Of a stretch of DNA of 60,586 nt, positions 41,937 through 51,685 are shown one piece after another. This DNA comes from Nitrospirota bacterium. Lineage in GTDB: Bacteria > Nitrospirota > Thermodesulfovibrionia > Thermodesulfovibrionales > JdFR-88. The stretch lies in contig JAKAKS010000016.1 in assembly GCA_021813405.1 (NCBI GenBank), positions 1-60,586 on the forward strand. The letters are read 5' to 3'. Under the pieces are notes generated by a model. It was not told where the DNA came from, made no database searches, and saw only the letters and a list, made by a program, of their open reading frames with translations. Made by a program: the position numbers and the translations under genes. Positions within the stretch are counted from its first letter, which is position 1. Each line of letters opens with the position of its first letter.

Positions 41937-44579
41937 TTAAACGGGAAAATTTTTCATTACGAACAGTTCTTCATCCTTACGTGTCTTTATCCTGCCTCTT
42001 AAACGTTCTTTTAAAAGCGCGGATAATATGGCTGAATAAACCGGCCCCGGGGCGATGCCCATGGCCTGCAAGTCATGTCCGTTCATTACCGGTTTTTCAC
42101 GTGAAAGTTCAAGTATGAACCTTGTAACATCCTTCTTCCTGCGCTCGTCCGGGGCAATGGCCAATGTAAGCAGCAGCCCTTCTAGTGATAACCCATGCAG
42201 AGCGTCATAAAGCCCCGCGGGGTCCTGGAATTCTTTCCCGGCCATCCTGGCCAGCGCGGCCTCTGCCCCGGTGATGTCCTTAAGTATCTCATCTTTTATT
42301 CTGGGAGACACCGCAAGCCGCGCAAGGGCCTGGGTGATATCCGCTGGCGGCAGCCCGCACAGGATTGCCATGAGGAACAGGAGCTTCCTGTCCGGCTTTT
42401 CGCCTTCGATATTGGAAAGGCCAAACCAAAGCAGGCTCTCCTTTACCGCGGCAACCGCGTCAAGCGCCTTTGAAGGCTCTATTGCAGGGTGGATAACGCC
42501 AAGCAGGCCGTAGCCGCCAAGCCGGGATACAGACTCGTAAGGATCGGTCTCTTCCAGCATAAGGCAAAGCTCCTCGTACATCCGCGTTCCTGATAGCCTG
42601 TCGAACAGGCCCAGCCTCACCGCGGATTTAAGCAGCGCCTCCGTGTGCCTGGAAAGCTTGAACCCGAACCTCACGGCAAAGCGCACGGCCCGGAACGCGC
42701 GCGTGGGGTCCTCCACAAAGCTTAAATCATGCAGCACCCGTATTGTTTTTTCGCGCAGGTCCCGCCTGCCGCCGAAGAAGTCTATCAGGGCGCCGAATTC
42801 CGGATGGTTTAGTTTCACCGCCAGCGTATTTATGGTAAAGTCCCGCCGTTGCAGGTCCTTTTTTATCGAGGACACCTCCACCGTCGGAAGGGCCGCAGGC
42901 ATTTCGTAATATTCAGTACGGGCCGTTGCCAGATCCACGCTTAGCCTGTCCAGCAATATCCTGGCTGTGCCGAACCGCTCATGCGTTTTAAGCTTGCCGC
43001 CAAGCCTGGCGGCCAGCCCTCGGGCAAATCCGATTGCATCCCCCTCCACCACTATGTCTATGTCCAGGTTCTCCCTGCCTCTCAGCAAGTCCCTTACAGA
43101 GCCGCCAACCATGTAAACGCCCACCCCGGCTTCATCACCGGCCGCGCCCGCAAGTCTCAGGAATTGTTTTACGTTTTCAGGGAAATGTGATTCTATGGAG
43201 CGTGCCAGGTTTCTTTCGTGCCGGAGCCGTTCTGCGCTTTCCGCCGGGATTGGCATTTCCTCCGGGGGTATCTGGCTTCTTTTCAGATAGTCTTCATACA
43301 GCACTCGCATTATGTCCGTGCGCGTAATGGCCCCGGATATCCCGCCCTTTTTGTCCAGCACAGGCATGAACCGCTGGTTCCTCTCCATCATCATGGATTC
43401 CACTTCCGTTATCGGCGTCTCCGGAGTTGCAGTAACAGCATCGGTAGAGGCGAACTCGGTTACCTTGCTCTTTGCAAAGCCGTGGAAGATGGCCCTCTCT
43501 ACAGCCTCCCTGGATATCAGGCCGGCATACGCTCCGTTTTTTACAACCGGCAGCACGTTTACCCCATAGCGCGTCATCATCTTGCCCGCCTCGGATATGC
43601 TTGCATCGGCACCCGCGGATATAACGGGCCTTGTCATAACTTCCGATGCTGTTGTAACAGATTTAGCGGCAAGGCGGATAGTCTCTTTTATCTGCCCGGC
43701 AAGCTCTTCCAGCGGGACCTCCTGGAAAGTGGCGCTGGCCGCAGCCCAATGCCCTCCTCCGCCAAATTTTTCAAGCACCCTGGCAATGTCTATCTCCGGC
43801 ACGCGGCTCCTGCCAACTATGAGGGACTTGCCATCCATGGAGAGCATCATCAATAGCGCATCTATTTTCTCCGAGTCCATAATGGTGTGGGCAAGCAGGG
43901 CCGCGTCCCCGGCATAACCGCTTGCTTCGGCCATGGCAATTTTCACCCTGAACCCGCTTATAACAAGGTCCTCGGCGTTATTAAGCAGCTCGCTCATCAG
44001 GGCCAGTTCCTGCCTGCCAAGCTCGTTCTTCAAATAAAGTGATGCCGCCTTCAGGCTGGCGCCGCACTTTAGAAGCCATGCCACGGCAAGTGCGTCCCGC
44101 TCGGTTGTGGAAGGGAAAAGCAGATTGCCGGTCTCCTCGTAAATACCAAGGCACATAAGCGTGGCCAGGGCCGGGTCCGGCTTCAGCTCTTTTGCCCTGA
44201 GCTTTTCGGCAAATATTGTTGCGCAAGCGCCAACGGGTTCTATAATCTCAAGCTGCCCATGGATGTCCTGAGGGCCGTGGGGGTGATGGTCGTACACGTG
44301 CACTTCCATTGCCGGCGCGGAGAGCAGGTTTGAAAGGATGCCCAGCCGGCCAGGAGATTTGGCGTCCACTATTATCAGCCTTTTAATCTCACCGGAGTGC
44401 TTTTCGATTTCCCTTAGCTTCTTTGCATCGGGCAGGGCATACGATTCCAGGAACTCCCTTACCCGCCTCTCCTGCGAGCCGGGGAATACAAGTAATGCCT
44501 GGGGGTACAGCCTTTTTGCAGCCGCCATCGAGGCAAGCGAATCGAAATCCGCGTTCAGATGGCAGGTGATAATTTCCAT
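41937..44579 (-). CDS. DHH/DHHA1-CBS-poly(A) polymerase-type tRNA nucleotidyltransferase fusion
   Basis: An 880-residue multidomain protein. Residues 1-150 are a DHH phosphoesterase domain (HLNADFDSLAS, VDAKSPGR, YDHHPHG). DHHA1 follows with GGGGHWAAASAT near 280. Two CBS domains span about 315-440. A class II nucleotidyltransferase head with VGGSVRDLLRG and the catalytic DIDIVVEG begins near 490 and runs into the RNA-binding body (RRDFTINTLAV, RAFRAVRFAVRFGF). Such fusions are known in Aquifex and Desulfobacterota, where the head adds A or CCA to tRNA ends. The DHH part may degrade nucleotides or short RNA. Confidence 0.9.
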   Translation of the reverse strand: MEIITCHLNADFDSLASMAAAKRLYPQALLVFPGSQERRVREFLESYALPDAKKLREIEKHSGEIKRLIIVDAKSPGRLGILSNLLSAPAMEVHVYDHHPHGPQDIHGQLEIIEPVGACATIFAEKLRAKELKPDPALATLMCLGIYEETGNLLFPSTTERDALAVAWLLKCGASLKAASLYLKNELGRQELALMSELLNNAEDLVISGFRVKIAMAEASGYAGDAALLAHTIMDSEKIDALLMMLSMDGKSLIVGRSRVPEIDIARVLEKFGGGGHWAAASATFQEVPLEELAGQIKETIRLAAKSVTTASEVMTRPVISAGADASISEAGKMMTRYGVNVLPVVKNGAYAGLISREAVERAIFHGFAKSKVTEFASTDAVTATPETPITEVESMMMERNQRFMPVLDKKGGISGAITRTDIMRVLYEDYLKRSQIPPEEMPIPAESAERLRHERNLARSIESHFPENVKQFLRLAGAAGDEAGVGVYMVGGSVRDLLRGRENLDIDIVVEGDAIGFARGLAARLGGKLKTHERFGTARILLDRLSVDLATARTEYYEMPAALPTVEVSSIKKDLQRRDFTINTLAVKLNHPEFGALIDFFGGRRDLREKTIRVLHDLSFVEDPTRAFRAVRFAVRFGFKLSRHTEALLKSAVRLGLFDRLSGTRMYEELCLMLEETDPYESVSRLGGYGLLGVIHPAIEPSKALDAVAAVKESLLWFGLSNIEGEKPDRKLLFLMAILCGLPPADITQALARLAVSPRIKDEILKDITGAEAALARMAGKEFQDPAGLYDALHGLSLEGLLLTLAIAPDERRKKDVTRFILELSREKPVMNGHDLQAMGIAPGPVYSAILSALLKERLRGRIKTRKDEELFVMKNFPV

Positions 44580-44692
44580 CCTAGAATTAAATCAGATGCG
44601 CGCCGTTTAATCAATGCGGGAATCAATGAGGGGGCTTTTTGCAGCATGGCAACGCAGGCAAATGCGCCGCAATCACGGGTAAAAAATTTTTA

Positions 44693-45739
44693 TCAGCTTA
44701 CCTTCAATTCAACAAGGTAATCATTAGGGGAATTATTGTTATCAATGCTCCCTAATAAAACAGTATTGAAAAAGTTGTCTATTCTTTCCAATTCCCTCTT
44801 CCGTTTTAAATAGTTGAATACCGGCCGGCCCGCGTAATGCCGCATGAAAACCAGCGCCAATGCGGCCGCCCTGGAACCGTTTGGCATTTCCCTGTAGCCA
44901 TAATTCCGGCTTTCCGCAAACTTCCTAAGCTCACTTAGATGGGGCAGCGTGCATTCAAGATGCTCTTTGGCCCAGTCCGCTCCGGTAATCTCCACCAGCA
45001 GTTTCAACCGCTCCAAATCCTGCTGCATGGGATCTGCAACCGGGTTCAACAGAAGGACGTACTTTTTTGCCTTGGAGCAAAGGCTGTCCAGAAAAGCAGT
45101 CCGGCCCTCTGGCGGAACATGCTCCAGCACATGGCAGGATACAACCGCGTCGAAAAATTTTCCGGCAAACGGGAGTTTTTCTCCTGAAATGCCGTTTACA
45201 GATGGCTCTGCAAGCACATATCTGGATTCCGGCAGGAAGAGAGAGAGTGCCCCGTTTCCGCCGCCAACATCAAGGACCGAAAAGCCGGGGCCTTCAAACA
45301 AACCGGACAAATGCTGCGCAAGGGCGTGCATCCTTGAATAGGTTGTAGCAGTCAGGAAGGTAAGCGGTTTTGATCCAGTCGCTTTTGCCTTGCCTGTTAT
45401 TTTTTTGGCCTCCGGAGCAAATTCACTTTGCCCCTCATCCAATACCTGCCTGCATTTTGCCATGGCAAGCTCAACCTGGCCCGAACCAAGGTAAGCCCTG
45501 GCAAGCGAAAGGCGCACCCGCCCGCTGTTGTTTCCAAGCGATTCGCTGGTGCGATATTCGGCAATCGCCTCAAACCACTTGCCTAAAGCCGAATACCCCT
45601 GCCCCAGTTCTTCATGCCAGAGCGGGTCAAGTATGGAGGCGGCTGGTCTGTTTTTAATCTTGTTTCTGAGCAAGCGGCCATGTAACGAAAGCGCGTATCT
45701 CGCTTTAATATCGCGAGCAAAGGCAATGAAATTTCCCAT
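44693..45739 (-). CDS. TPR-containing class I methyltransferase
   Basis: A 348-residue protein. An N-terminal helical repeat region has TPR-like pairs (GQGYSALGKWFEAIAEYRTS, LARAYLGSGQVELAMAKC). The SAM domain starts at about 155, with motif I VLDVGGGNGALSLFL and a motif IV-like FDAVVSCHVLEHVPP. The substrate is unknown; the form resembles methyltransferases of envelope or lipopolysaccharide loci. It stands between the nucleotidyltransferase fusion and a beta-propeller gene, with gaps of about 110 and 80 bases. Confidence 0.78.
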   Translation of the reverse strand: MGNFIAFARDIKARYALSLHGRLLRNKIKNRPAASILDPLWHEELGQGYSALGKWFEAIAEYRTSESLGNNSGRVRLSLARAYLGSGQVELAMAKCRQVLDEGQSEFAPEAKKITGKAKATGSKPLTFLTATTYSRMHALAQHLSGLFEGPGFSVLDVGGGNGALSLFLPESRYVLAEPSVNGISGEKLPFAGKFFDAVVSCHVLEHVPPEGRTAFLDSLCSKAKKYVLLLNPVADPMQQDLERLKLLVEITGADWAKEHLECTLPHLSELRKFAESRNYGYREMPNGSRAAALALVFMRHYAGRPVFNYLKRKRELERIDNFFNTVLLGSIDNNNSPNDYLVELKVS

Positions 45740-45819
45740 ATGGTTTTTTGATTATAGGTACGGGTTTATCTTAAGTCAACGGAAGCCAGACAAAAAGCAG
45801 CCGGGCTGGATGAGTTTTT

Positions 45820-47091
45820 TTAATTGCCAGCCATCAAGCCGGAGTAGTTTCTTTCCCTTAATGTAAAAACATCAAGCTTTCCGGAGGTGTAGTCGGCCAC
45901 CCATGCCTCCAGCCTGTTGCTTCGCTGGTAAACGCTTACTCCAACGGGATGAGCCATGGAAACCCAGCTGCCAAGCAAACTCAGATTGTCCGCTGAAAAG
46001 GCCTGCACCCGGTCTCCGCGGTAGCAGGTAACAAACACAATCCTGCCGTCACCGGACATGGCTATGGTCCTTGGATAATCGCCTGTGCGGACTTTTTTGA
46101 CCACCCGGCCCTTCCTTAAATCCACCTTCACCAGTTCCGATGCCTTATTCAAAGAAACGTACATGTACCTGCCGTCCATCACTATGTGCCTCGGATTTAC
46201 GCCAACGCCGATAGCGCGCACTTTTTTCATTTGGGGTATCTTCACAACCTGCACCGCGCTGCCGCCCATCTGCGCCACATACAGATAACGCGAGTCTGGC
46301 GAAGCCGCCAGCCCCCTTGGGATAACAAGCCCCTTTAAATCCTTCACCTTAACCCAATTTACGGGCCTGGGGGAAGCAATGCTTATCTCGCTTACAGTAC
46401 CGGAATGCCAGTTTGCCACAAATAAATATTTACCATCCGGGGTGGATGTTATTACCTTGGGAATACTCCCGGTCTTTATAAAAAGCAGCCTGACCTTTCT
46501 TTTTTCAAATTTTGCCGTGGCTGCATTTGCGGCACCGTCAGATGGGATGCCGGCCATTCCGGCGTCAGGCATGTTTGCAACGTCTTTACTGGCGCCCGTG
46601 CGGGCGGGCAGCCGCTGGTAAACCCATGCCTCTTTGTAAGGCCTGCCTTTTACATATGTGTCCCCGCCCCGCAGGTCCCATGCTACAACGCCGCCGGCGT
46701 TATGAAGCGATATCCACAGGTAGCGTCCCCCTTTTGTAAGGCGGGCCTCAACCGGCTTCTCCTGATATGAATCTTCTATCCATTTATGCCTTGCATAATC
46801 GTAGCCCCTGCCCTTGTGCGGAACAAATACCAGTTTTCTCTTCAGCTCTCTTGTTTTTCTGTCGAAATCAAATACGCTCATGCCCTCCAGGTTCATCGAA
46901 TATACATTCGAGGAATCCGCATCCATGACGACGGACTTAACTCCGTAGGCGGCTGGCAAAATCTCTTTTTTAATCAGGGTAAGTTCCGGATGGGTTACAC
47001 TCTCTGGCCCCTGTGCGCGTACAAATCCGCATAAAAGAAGAACGACAGGTAAAACGGCCAAAAGGGCGGTTAACAGAGGCTTTCTCATCAT
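45820..47091 (-). CDS. Exported YncE-like beta-propeller protein
   Basis: A 423-residue periplasmic protein with a signal peptide (about 1-26, ending VRAQG). Repeats of the seven-bladed YVTN/YncE type are visible in the second half: PDGKYLFVANWHSGTVSEI, PDSRYLYVAQMGGSAVQVV, DGRYMYVSLNKASELVKVDL and GDGRIVFVTCYRGDRVQAF. The 60 residues around 165-205 are low in repeat signal and rich in Ala, an insertion between blades. YncE-like proteins bind DNA or act as scaffolds; no role can be assigned here. Confidence 0.8.
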   Translation of the reverse strand: MMRKPLLTALLAVLPVVLLLCGFVRAQGPESVTHPELTLIKKEILPAAYGVKSVVMDADSSNVYSMNLEGMSVFDFDRKTRELKRKLVFVPHKGRGYDYARHKWIEDSYQEKPVEARLTKGGRYLWISLHNAGGVVAWDLRGGDTYVKGRPYKEAWVYQRLPARTGASKDVANMPDAGMAGIPSDGAANAATAKFEKRKVRLLFIKTGSIPKVITSTPDGKYLFVANWHSGTVSEISIASPRPVNWVKVKDLKGLVIPRGLAASPDSRYLYVAQMGGSAVQVVKIPQMKKVRAIGVGVNPRHIVMDGRYMYVSLNKASELVKVDLRKGRVVKKVRTGDYPRTIAMSGDGRIVFVTCYRGDRVQAFSADNLSLLGSWVSMAHPVGVSVYQRSNRLEAWVADYTSGKLDVFTLRERNYSGLMAGN

Positions 47092-47166
47092 TTGTACAAT
47101 TGCAGGTAGTTTAAGAGCAGGTTGCGGAGTTTGTCAAGAAAAATCAATTAATTATGCCTTTTATTG

Positions 47167-47973
47167 TCACTTCATCAGCTCAAGGGGCCCTTTCATCTTT
47201 TGCCTGTTCTTCCTGATAATCACTGGAAGCAAAATTACCAGTGCTATAAGTACGTAAGCGGCTATTACCCTAAGGCTGTATAAATCACTTGCGGACTTGA
47301 TAGTGCCAAGCTGTCTTCCTGCATATGTGAAAGCAACGGAGCCAGGCAGCATACCCAATGAGGTTGTCCACACTATCGTCCGCAGGCGTATATTTGTGAG
47401 CCCTGCCAGATAATTCACCATAAAAAACGGCAGTATCGGGGATATCCTCAGGAATATCAGATAGATATGGCCGTTTTTCGCCAACTCCCTGTTGAATCTT
47501 GCCAGTTTATCGCCGTATTTCTCCTGAATTTTTTTGCCAGCCGCGTGCCTTGCAAGAAGAAAAGCAAGGCTGGCCCCCGCCACAGACGAAATATTTATAA
47601 GCACCACTGCCGGGATTACGCCAAATACAAACCCGCCGACAAGCGTAAGCGGCATAGCAGCTGGAAGGAAAAATGCGCTGGTGAACATAAGGCCCATATA
47701 AATCAGCGACGCCAGCAGAAAATGCTTTTTGGCAAAATTCAGGAAAACCCGCCTGTTTACCCGGACATCGCCGATGCTCACATGTTTAAACAAACCAATG
47801 TAGGCAATACCGAATTTTATTGCCAGGACGGCGGCTACCACTGCCACAACAGAGGCCAGGTGCAGTTTCTTAAATTTTTTTCTTCCGGCCATAGCCGATT
47901 TTAGCGCGTCTGCGGGCCCGTTGCCAGAAGCTGTTTGAGATTCAGGGTATTGAGGGCGGCGGGAAGGCGTCAT
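47167..47973 (-). CDS. TVP38/TMEM64-family (VTT domain) membrane protein
   Basis: A 268-residue integral membrane protein of the VTT/DedA superfamily. After a 36-residue polar N-terminus there are hydrophobic segments near 40-60, 85-135 and 165-260. The VTT core includes LVGGFVFGVIPAVVLINISSV, LARHAAGKKI and FLRISPILPFFMVNYLAG. The family has lipid-scramblase and envelope-homeostasis roles. It is divergent from the nuclease and phospholipase D genes, with which VTT proteins are often linked or fused. Confidence 0.88.
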   Translation of the reverse strand: MTPSRRPQYPESQTASGNGPADALKSAMAGRKKFKKLHLASVVAVVAAVLAIKFGIAYIGLFKHVSIGDVRVNRRVFLNFAKKHFLLASLIYMGLMFTSAFFLPAAMPLTLVGGFVFGVIPAVVLINISSVAGASLAFLLARHAAGKKIQEKYGDKLARFNRELAKNGHIYLIFLRISPILPFFMVNYLAGLTNIRLRTIVWTTSLGMLPGSVAFTYAGRQLGTIKSASDLYSLRVIAAYVLIALVILLPVIIRKNRQKMKGPLELMK

Positions 47974-48034
47974 ATAATTTCAAGAAAGCACCATGTAAAT
48001 CTTTGGAAGAACCAAAAGACGCAGCCGGTATCCT

Positions 48035-48793
48035 ATGAAACCAAGCGAAAGATTCAGGATAATGACATATAACGTCCATGGATGCATCGGGCGTGACGGC
48101 CAGGCATCGCCATACAGGATTTCGGAGGTCATCGCAACTTTTTCCCCCGATGTAGCAGCCCTGCAGGAACTGGACGTAAATAGGATCAGGACCGGCGTAG
48201 TGGATCAGCCGCGGGTTATTGCCGGGGATTTGAACATGTACTTCCATTTTAACCCCTCATTCGGGCTTGAAGAAGAGCAGTACGGAAACGCCGTGCTCAG
48301 CAGGTATCCGGTAAAGCTTATAAAGGCCGGCGCCCTTCCCTCCTTGCCCAACAGGTCCGGCCTGGAGACAAGGAGCGTGCTGTGGGTGTCTGTTGAGATA
48401 TACGGAACGGATGTGCAGATCATGAACACGCACCTTGGCCTCAACCGCAGCGAAAGGCTTGCCCAGATGGAAGCCATAACCGGGCTGGAATGGATGAAGG
48501 CGCCAGGGTTCAGACCGCCGTTTATTATTTGCGGGGACCTTAACTGCGGGCAGGGTTCGCGCGTGTATAAAACCCTGGCCGCGCTTTTAAGGGATGTGCA
48601 ATGCCCCTTGCACGGAAGGCCGCGCAAAACATGGCCAAGCATGCTGCCGCTGACCAGGCTGGACCATATATTTGCAAGCGGCGATTTGAACGTGCTGGAC
48701 TGCCATGTGCCGCACGGAAAAATGCTCAGGTACGCTTCGGACCATCTGCCGCTGATTGCAGAGCTGGGCATCACAAGCAAGGGGGGGGCTTGA
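48035..48793 (+). CDS. Endonuclease/exonuclease/phosphatase family protein
   Basis: A 252-residue metal-dependent phosphoesterase. The fold's signatures are present in order: MTYNVHGCIGRDG (N-terminal Asn), ALQELDVNR (catalytic Glu), NTHLGLNRSERLAQ, ICGDLNCGQGS and the final SDHLPLIAEL. Targets may be DNA, RNA or phospholipid head groups; the phospholipase D neighbour favours lipids, but this is inference. Its TGA overlaps the next start as TTGA. Confidence 0.88.
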   Translation: MKPSERFRIMTYNVHGCIGRDGQASPYRISEVIATFSPDVAALQELDVNRIRTGVVDQPRVIAGDLNMYFHFNPSFGLEEEQYGNAVLSRYPVKLIKAGALPSLPNRSGLETRSVLWVSVEIYGTDVQIMNTHLGLNRSERLAQMEAITGLEWMKAPGFRPPFIICGDLNCGQGSRVYKTLAALLRDVQCPLHGRPRKTWPSMLPLTRLDHIFASGDLNVLDCHVPHGKMLRYASDHLPLIAELGITSKGGA

Positions 48794-50385
48794 TCTCCGC
48801 GGCCAAGACGGACATATTGAAATCCGGCCATAACTGCTGGCAGATAAAGCCTGTGACGGAGTCGGGCGTGCTGATAGACGGGCGGGACTATTACAGGGCT
48901 TTTTACAGGGCTGCGGCAAACGCCAGCAGATACATCCTGATGTCCGGGTGGCAGTTCGACAGCGAGGTAATCCTTTTGCGCGGGCGGGATTCAAGAGAGT
49001 CGATTGGCGAAACACGCCTTCTGCCATTTTTAAAAAGCCTGTGCGGCAGGAACCCTGAACTCCGCATATATATGCTGGCCTGGGATTTCAGCTGGCTTTT
49101 TGCGCTTGAGCGCGAGTGGTTCCAGAAATGGATATTCGACTGGTCCTCCAGCCCCGGCATGAAGTTCCGTTTCGACAGCAGCCACCCTGTGTGGGCCAGC
49201 TATCACCAGAAATTCGTGGTGATTGACGGCCACACTGCGTTCATAGGCGGTATGGACATATGCTCGTCCCGATGGGATGACCGCCGCCATGAAGCAGACA
49301 ACCCGCATCGTACCGGCCCGGACAGCGGCCCATACGGCCCTTATCACGACGTGCAGGCGTTTGTGCGAGGGGAAGCAGTTGACGTTTTAACCGGGCTGTT
49401 CCAGTACAGATGGATTGAAACCGGCGGAGACCCCATCGAGTTTCCGCCGCTTTCCACACGGCATGAGAATTCCAGCCTTTATGCCATTCCAGGCCTGTCG
49501 CTGCCCATCAAAAATGTGGCATTCAGCCGCACCCAGGGGAGGCTTTCAGCGTCTTCACCGGCGGTGCTGGAAATACAAAGGCAATACGTGGATGCAATTA
49601 TGGCGGCCAGGGAAACAATATATCTGGAAAACCAGTATTTCACTTCGGAGATTGTGACCCGGGCGCTTGCAGACCGCATGGGGCAAGGCGGGCCTCCGAT
49701 CGAGATAATCATGGTCCTCCCGAAGGGACCGGAGGACTTCCTGGAACAGGCCGTTCTGGGCGCCGCACAAGCCAGGCTGGTAGGACGGCTAAGGAGCATT
49801 GCCCGTTTCACTGGCCATTCCATCGGCATTTATTATCCGATGTCCAAAATTTACGGACCGGACGGGATGCAGAAACCGGTTTATATTCATTCAAAACTGC
49901 TGATAATTGACGACCGGTTTTTGATGGTGGGTTCGGCCAACACCACAAACAGGAGCCTTGGGGTTGACATGGAGCTGAACATATCCTGGGAGGCGCCGGC
50001 GGGCGACCGGGAGGCGGCTTCCGCAATCAGAAGGCTAAGGACGGGCCTGATAGGCGAACATGCAGGGCTCCGCTCCTGCGCAGGGCGAAGAGAACTTTTG
50101 CAAAATAAAAAAACGGTAGAGGTGCTGGACCGGCTGGCGTCTGCGCCCTCCGGCACGCTCATGCACGTCCCTGAAAACAATGTGCCGCTGGAAAGCAAAA
50201 TAAGCCATGCCATTTCACTTGAAAGCTTTTTTGACCCTTCTAAGGCAGGGCTGGAAGAGGCCTTTTACGAGGCAATATCCACGCTTGCAAACGGGTCTTT
50301 TACAAAAGGCATAACACGGCTTTGGCGCGTTATCTCCGGCGCGGAAAAAGGCCAGCAGGCCCCCAAAAAAACCTTTTTACCCTGA
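48790..50385 (+). CDS. Phospholipase D/cardiolipin synthase-family protein
   Basis: A 531-residue protein with two HKD motifs: YHQKFVVIDGHTAFIGGMD in the first half and YIHSKLLIIDDRFLMVGSANTTNRSLG in the second, so both halves of the PLD active site are intact. There are no clear membrane helices, as in soluble PLD-like transphosphatidylases. The start is taken as TTG at 48790, which overlaps the upstream stop as TTGA and is preceded by a run of G. The open frame extends 63 codons further upstream, but that part overlaps the nuclease gene and has no family features. Confidence 0.85.
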   Translation: MISAAKTDILKSGHNCWQIKPVTESGVLIDGRDYYRAFYRAAANASRYILMSGWQFDSEVILLRGRDSRESIGETRLLPFLKSLCGRNPELRIYMLAWDFSWLFALEREWFQKWIFDWSSSPGMKFRFDSSHPVWASYHQKFVVIDGHTAFIGGMDICSSRWDDRRHEADNPHRTGPDSGPYGPYHDVQAFVRGEAVDVLTGLFQYRWIETGGDPIEFPPLSTRHENSSLYAIPGLSLPIKNVAFSRTQGRLSASSPAVLEIQRQYVDAIMAARETIYLENQYFTSEIVTRALADRMGQGGPPIEIIMVLPKGPEDFLEQAVLGAAQARLVGRLRSIARFTGHSIGIYYPMSKIYGPDGMQKPVYIHSKLLIIDDRFLMVGSANTTNRSLGVDMELNISWEAPAGDREAASAIRRLRTGLIGEHAGLRSCAGRRELLQNKKTVEVLDRLASAPSGTLMHVPENNVPLESKISHAISLESFFDPSKAGLEEAFYEAISTLANGSFTKGITRLWRVISGAEKGQQAPKKTFLP

Positions 50386-50395
50386 CCTTTTTGCC

Positions 50396-50424
50396 TTGAC
50401 AATGTTTTGAACGATTGATATAAA
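50396..50424 (+). promoter_or_regulatory. Near-consensus promoter of the sugar cluster
   Basis: TTGACA (50396-50401), exactly 17 bases, then TATAAA (50419-50424), placed 60 bases before the first epimerase-type gene. It is among the best sigma70 matches in the window and suggests that the following genes form a separately controlled unit. Confidence 0.7.
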
Positions 50425-50484
50425 GGAATTAACCATCGGTTGTGTTTCACTTTCCAAAAATCCTTGCCAAGACAGGAAAAAACC

Positions 50485-51543
50485 ATGAAGAACCTCAAGG
50501 GAAAGCGTATTTTAATTACTGGCGGCGCCGGTTTTCTGGGCTCGCATCTCTGTGAAAAACTGCTTTCGCACGGGCACGACGTGCTATGCGCGGACAACTT
50601 TTTTACCGGCCGCAAGTCCAATATAGCGCACCTGATGGACGCGCCCTTTTTCGAGGTTATCAGGCATGACGTCTGCTTCCCGCTTTACGTTGAAGTGGAC
50701 GAAATATATAACCTGGCGTGCCCGGCCTCGCCGGTGCATTACCAGACGGACCCGGTGCAGACTGTAAAAACTGCGGTGCTTGGGGCCATAAACATGCTTG
50801 GGTTGGCAAAACGGCTGAAAATCAGGATATTGCAGGCCTCCACCTCCGAGGTGTACGGATGCCCGGAGGCCCATCCGCAGCCGGAGGCATATTGGGGGCA
50901 CGTTAATCCAATCGGTATCCGGTCGTGCTACGACGAAGGCAAGAGGTGCGCCGAAACCCTTTTTTTCGACTATCACAGGCAGCACAGCCTGAGCATAAAG
51001 GTTGCCAGGATATTCAATACGTACGGCCCAAGAATGCACCCCAATGACGGCAGAGTGATAAGCAATTTCATAACGCAGGCCCTCCTCAATATGGACATGA
51101 CCATCTACGGCGACGGCATGCAGACCCGCAGCTTCTGCTATGTAGATGATCTGATAAACGGCCTTGTTGCGCTGATGGACAGCCCGGACGACATCGCCGG
51201 CCCGGTGAATCTGGGCAACCCCCGGGAGATAACAATGGTCACACTGGCGCAAACGATCAAGGATCTGGCCGGTTCAAAATCCAGGATAGTGTTCAAAAAG
51301 CGCCCCGCGGACGACCCCGTGAGAAGGCGGCCCGATATCACGATGGCAAGGGAAAAACTGGGGTGGGCCCCAACGGCCACTCTTGAGCAGGGGCTTAAAT
51401 TTACAATCCTCTACTTCGAGCAGGTCATGAGGAAAAACCGCAAAAATGCCGCGCTGGATGAAAAAGACGGCATTAAGCCCGCCGTTTCTTCCGTGCACGC
51501 TGGCGATGAATACATGCGCCCCCTGGCAAGCCGGCTGCGTTGA
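50485..51543 (+). CDS. UDP-glucuronate decarboxylase-like SDR (UDP-xylose synthase)
   Basis: A 352-residue extended short-chain dehydrogenase. It likely oxidises and decarboxylates UDP-glucuronate to UDP-xylose. NAD motif [16 protein letters not shown] starts at residue 11. Family-typical blocks are [44 protein letters not shown] (the YxxxK-type catalytic segment) and [21 protein letters not shown]. The ATG at 50485 has AGGAAA upstream. It is the first gene of the cluster. Confidence 0.88.
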   Translation: MKNLKGKRILITGGAGFLGSHLCEKLLSHGHDVLCADNFFTGRKSNIAHLMDAPFFEVIRHDVCFPLYVEVDEIYNLACPASPVHYQTDPVQTVKTAVLGAINMLGLAKRLKIRILQASTSEVYGCPEAHPQPEAYWGHVNPIGIRSCYDEGKRCAETLFFDYHRQHSLSIKVARIFNTYGPRMHPNDGRVISNFITQALLNMDMTIYGDGMQTRSFCYVDDLINGLVALMDSPDDIAGPVNLGNPREITMVTLAQTIKDLAGSKSRIVFKKRPADDPVRRRPDITMAREKLGWAPTATLEQGLKFTILYFEQVMRKNRKNAALDEKDGIKPAVSSVHAGDEYMRPLASRLR

Positions 51544-51606
51544 CAAGCACCCGTGATTTTGATAAAAGGAAAGAAGGTGCCTGCCTGCAAAAAAGACAGG
51601 CGGCAA

Positions 51607-51654
51607 GGGACAGGTAAAAGGCAAAACGGCCTGAGTGTTTTCTCTTGCTGTCCC
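51607..51654 (+). other. Structured intergenic segment before the second epimerase
   Basis: GGGACAG (51607-51613) and CTGTCCC (51648-51654) enclose a smaller AGGC/GCCT stem. It occupies the only sizeable gap (142 bases) inside the sugar cluster and may be a processing or attenuation site. Confidence 0.3.
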
Positions 51655-51685
51655 AGGTTTATTCCCCGGCCTTAACCAAAAACAA

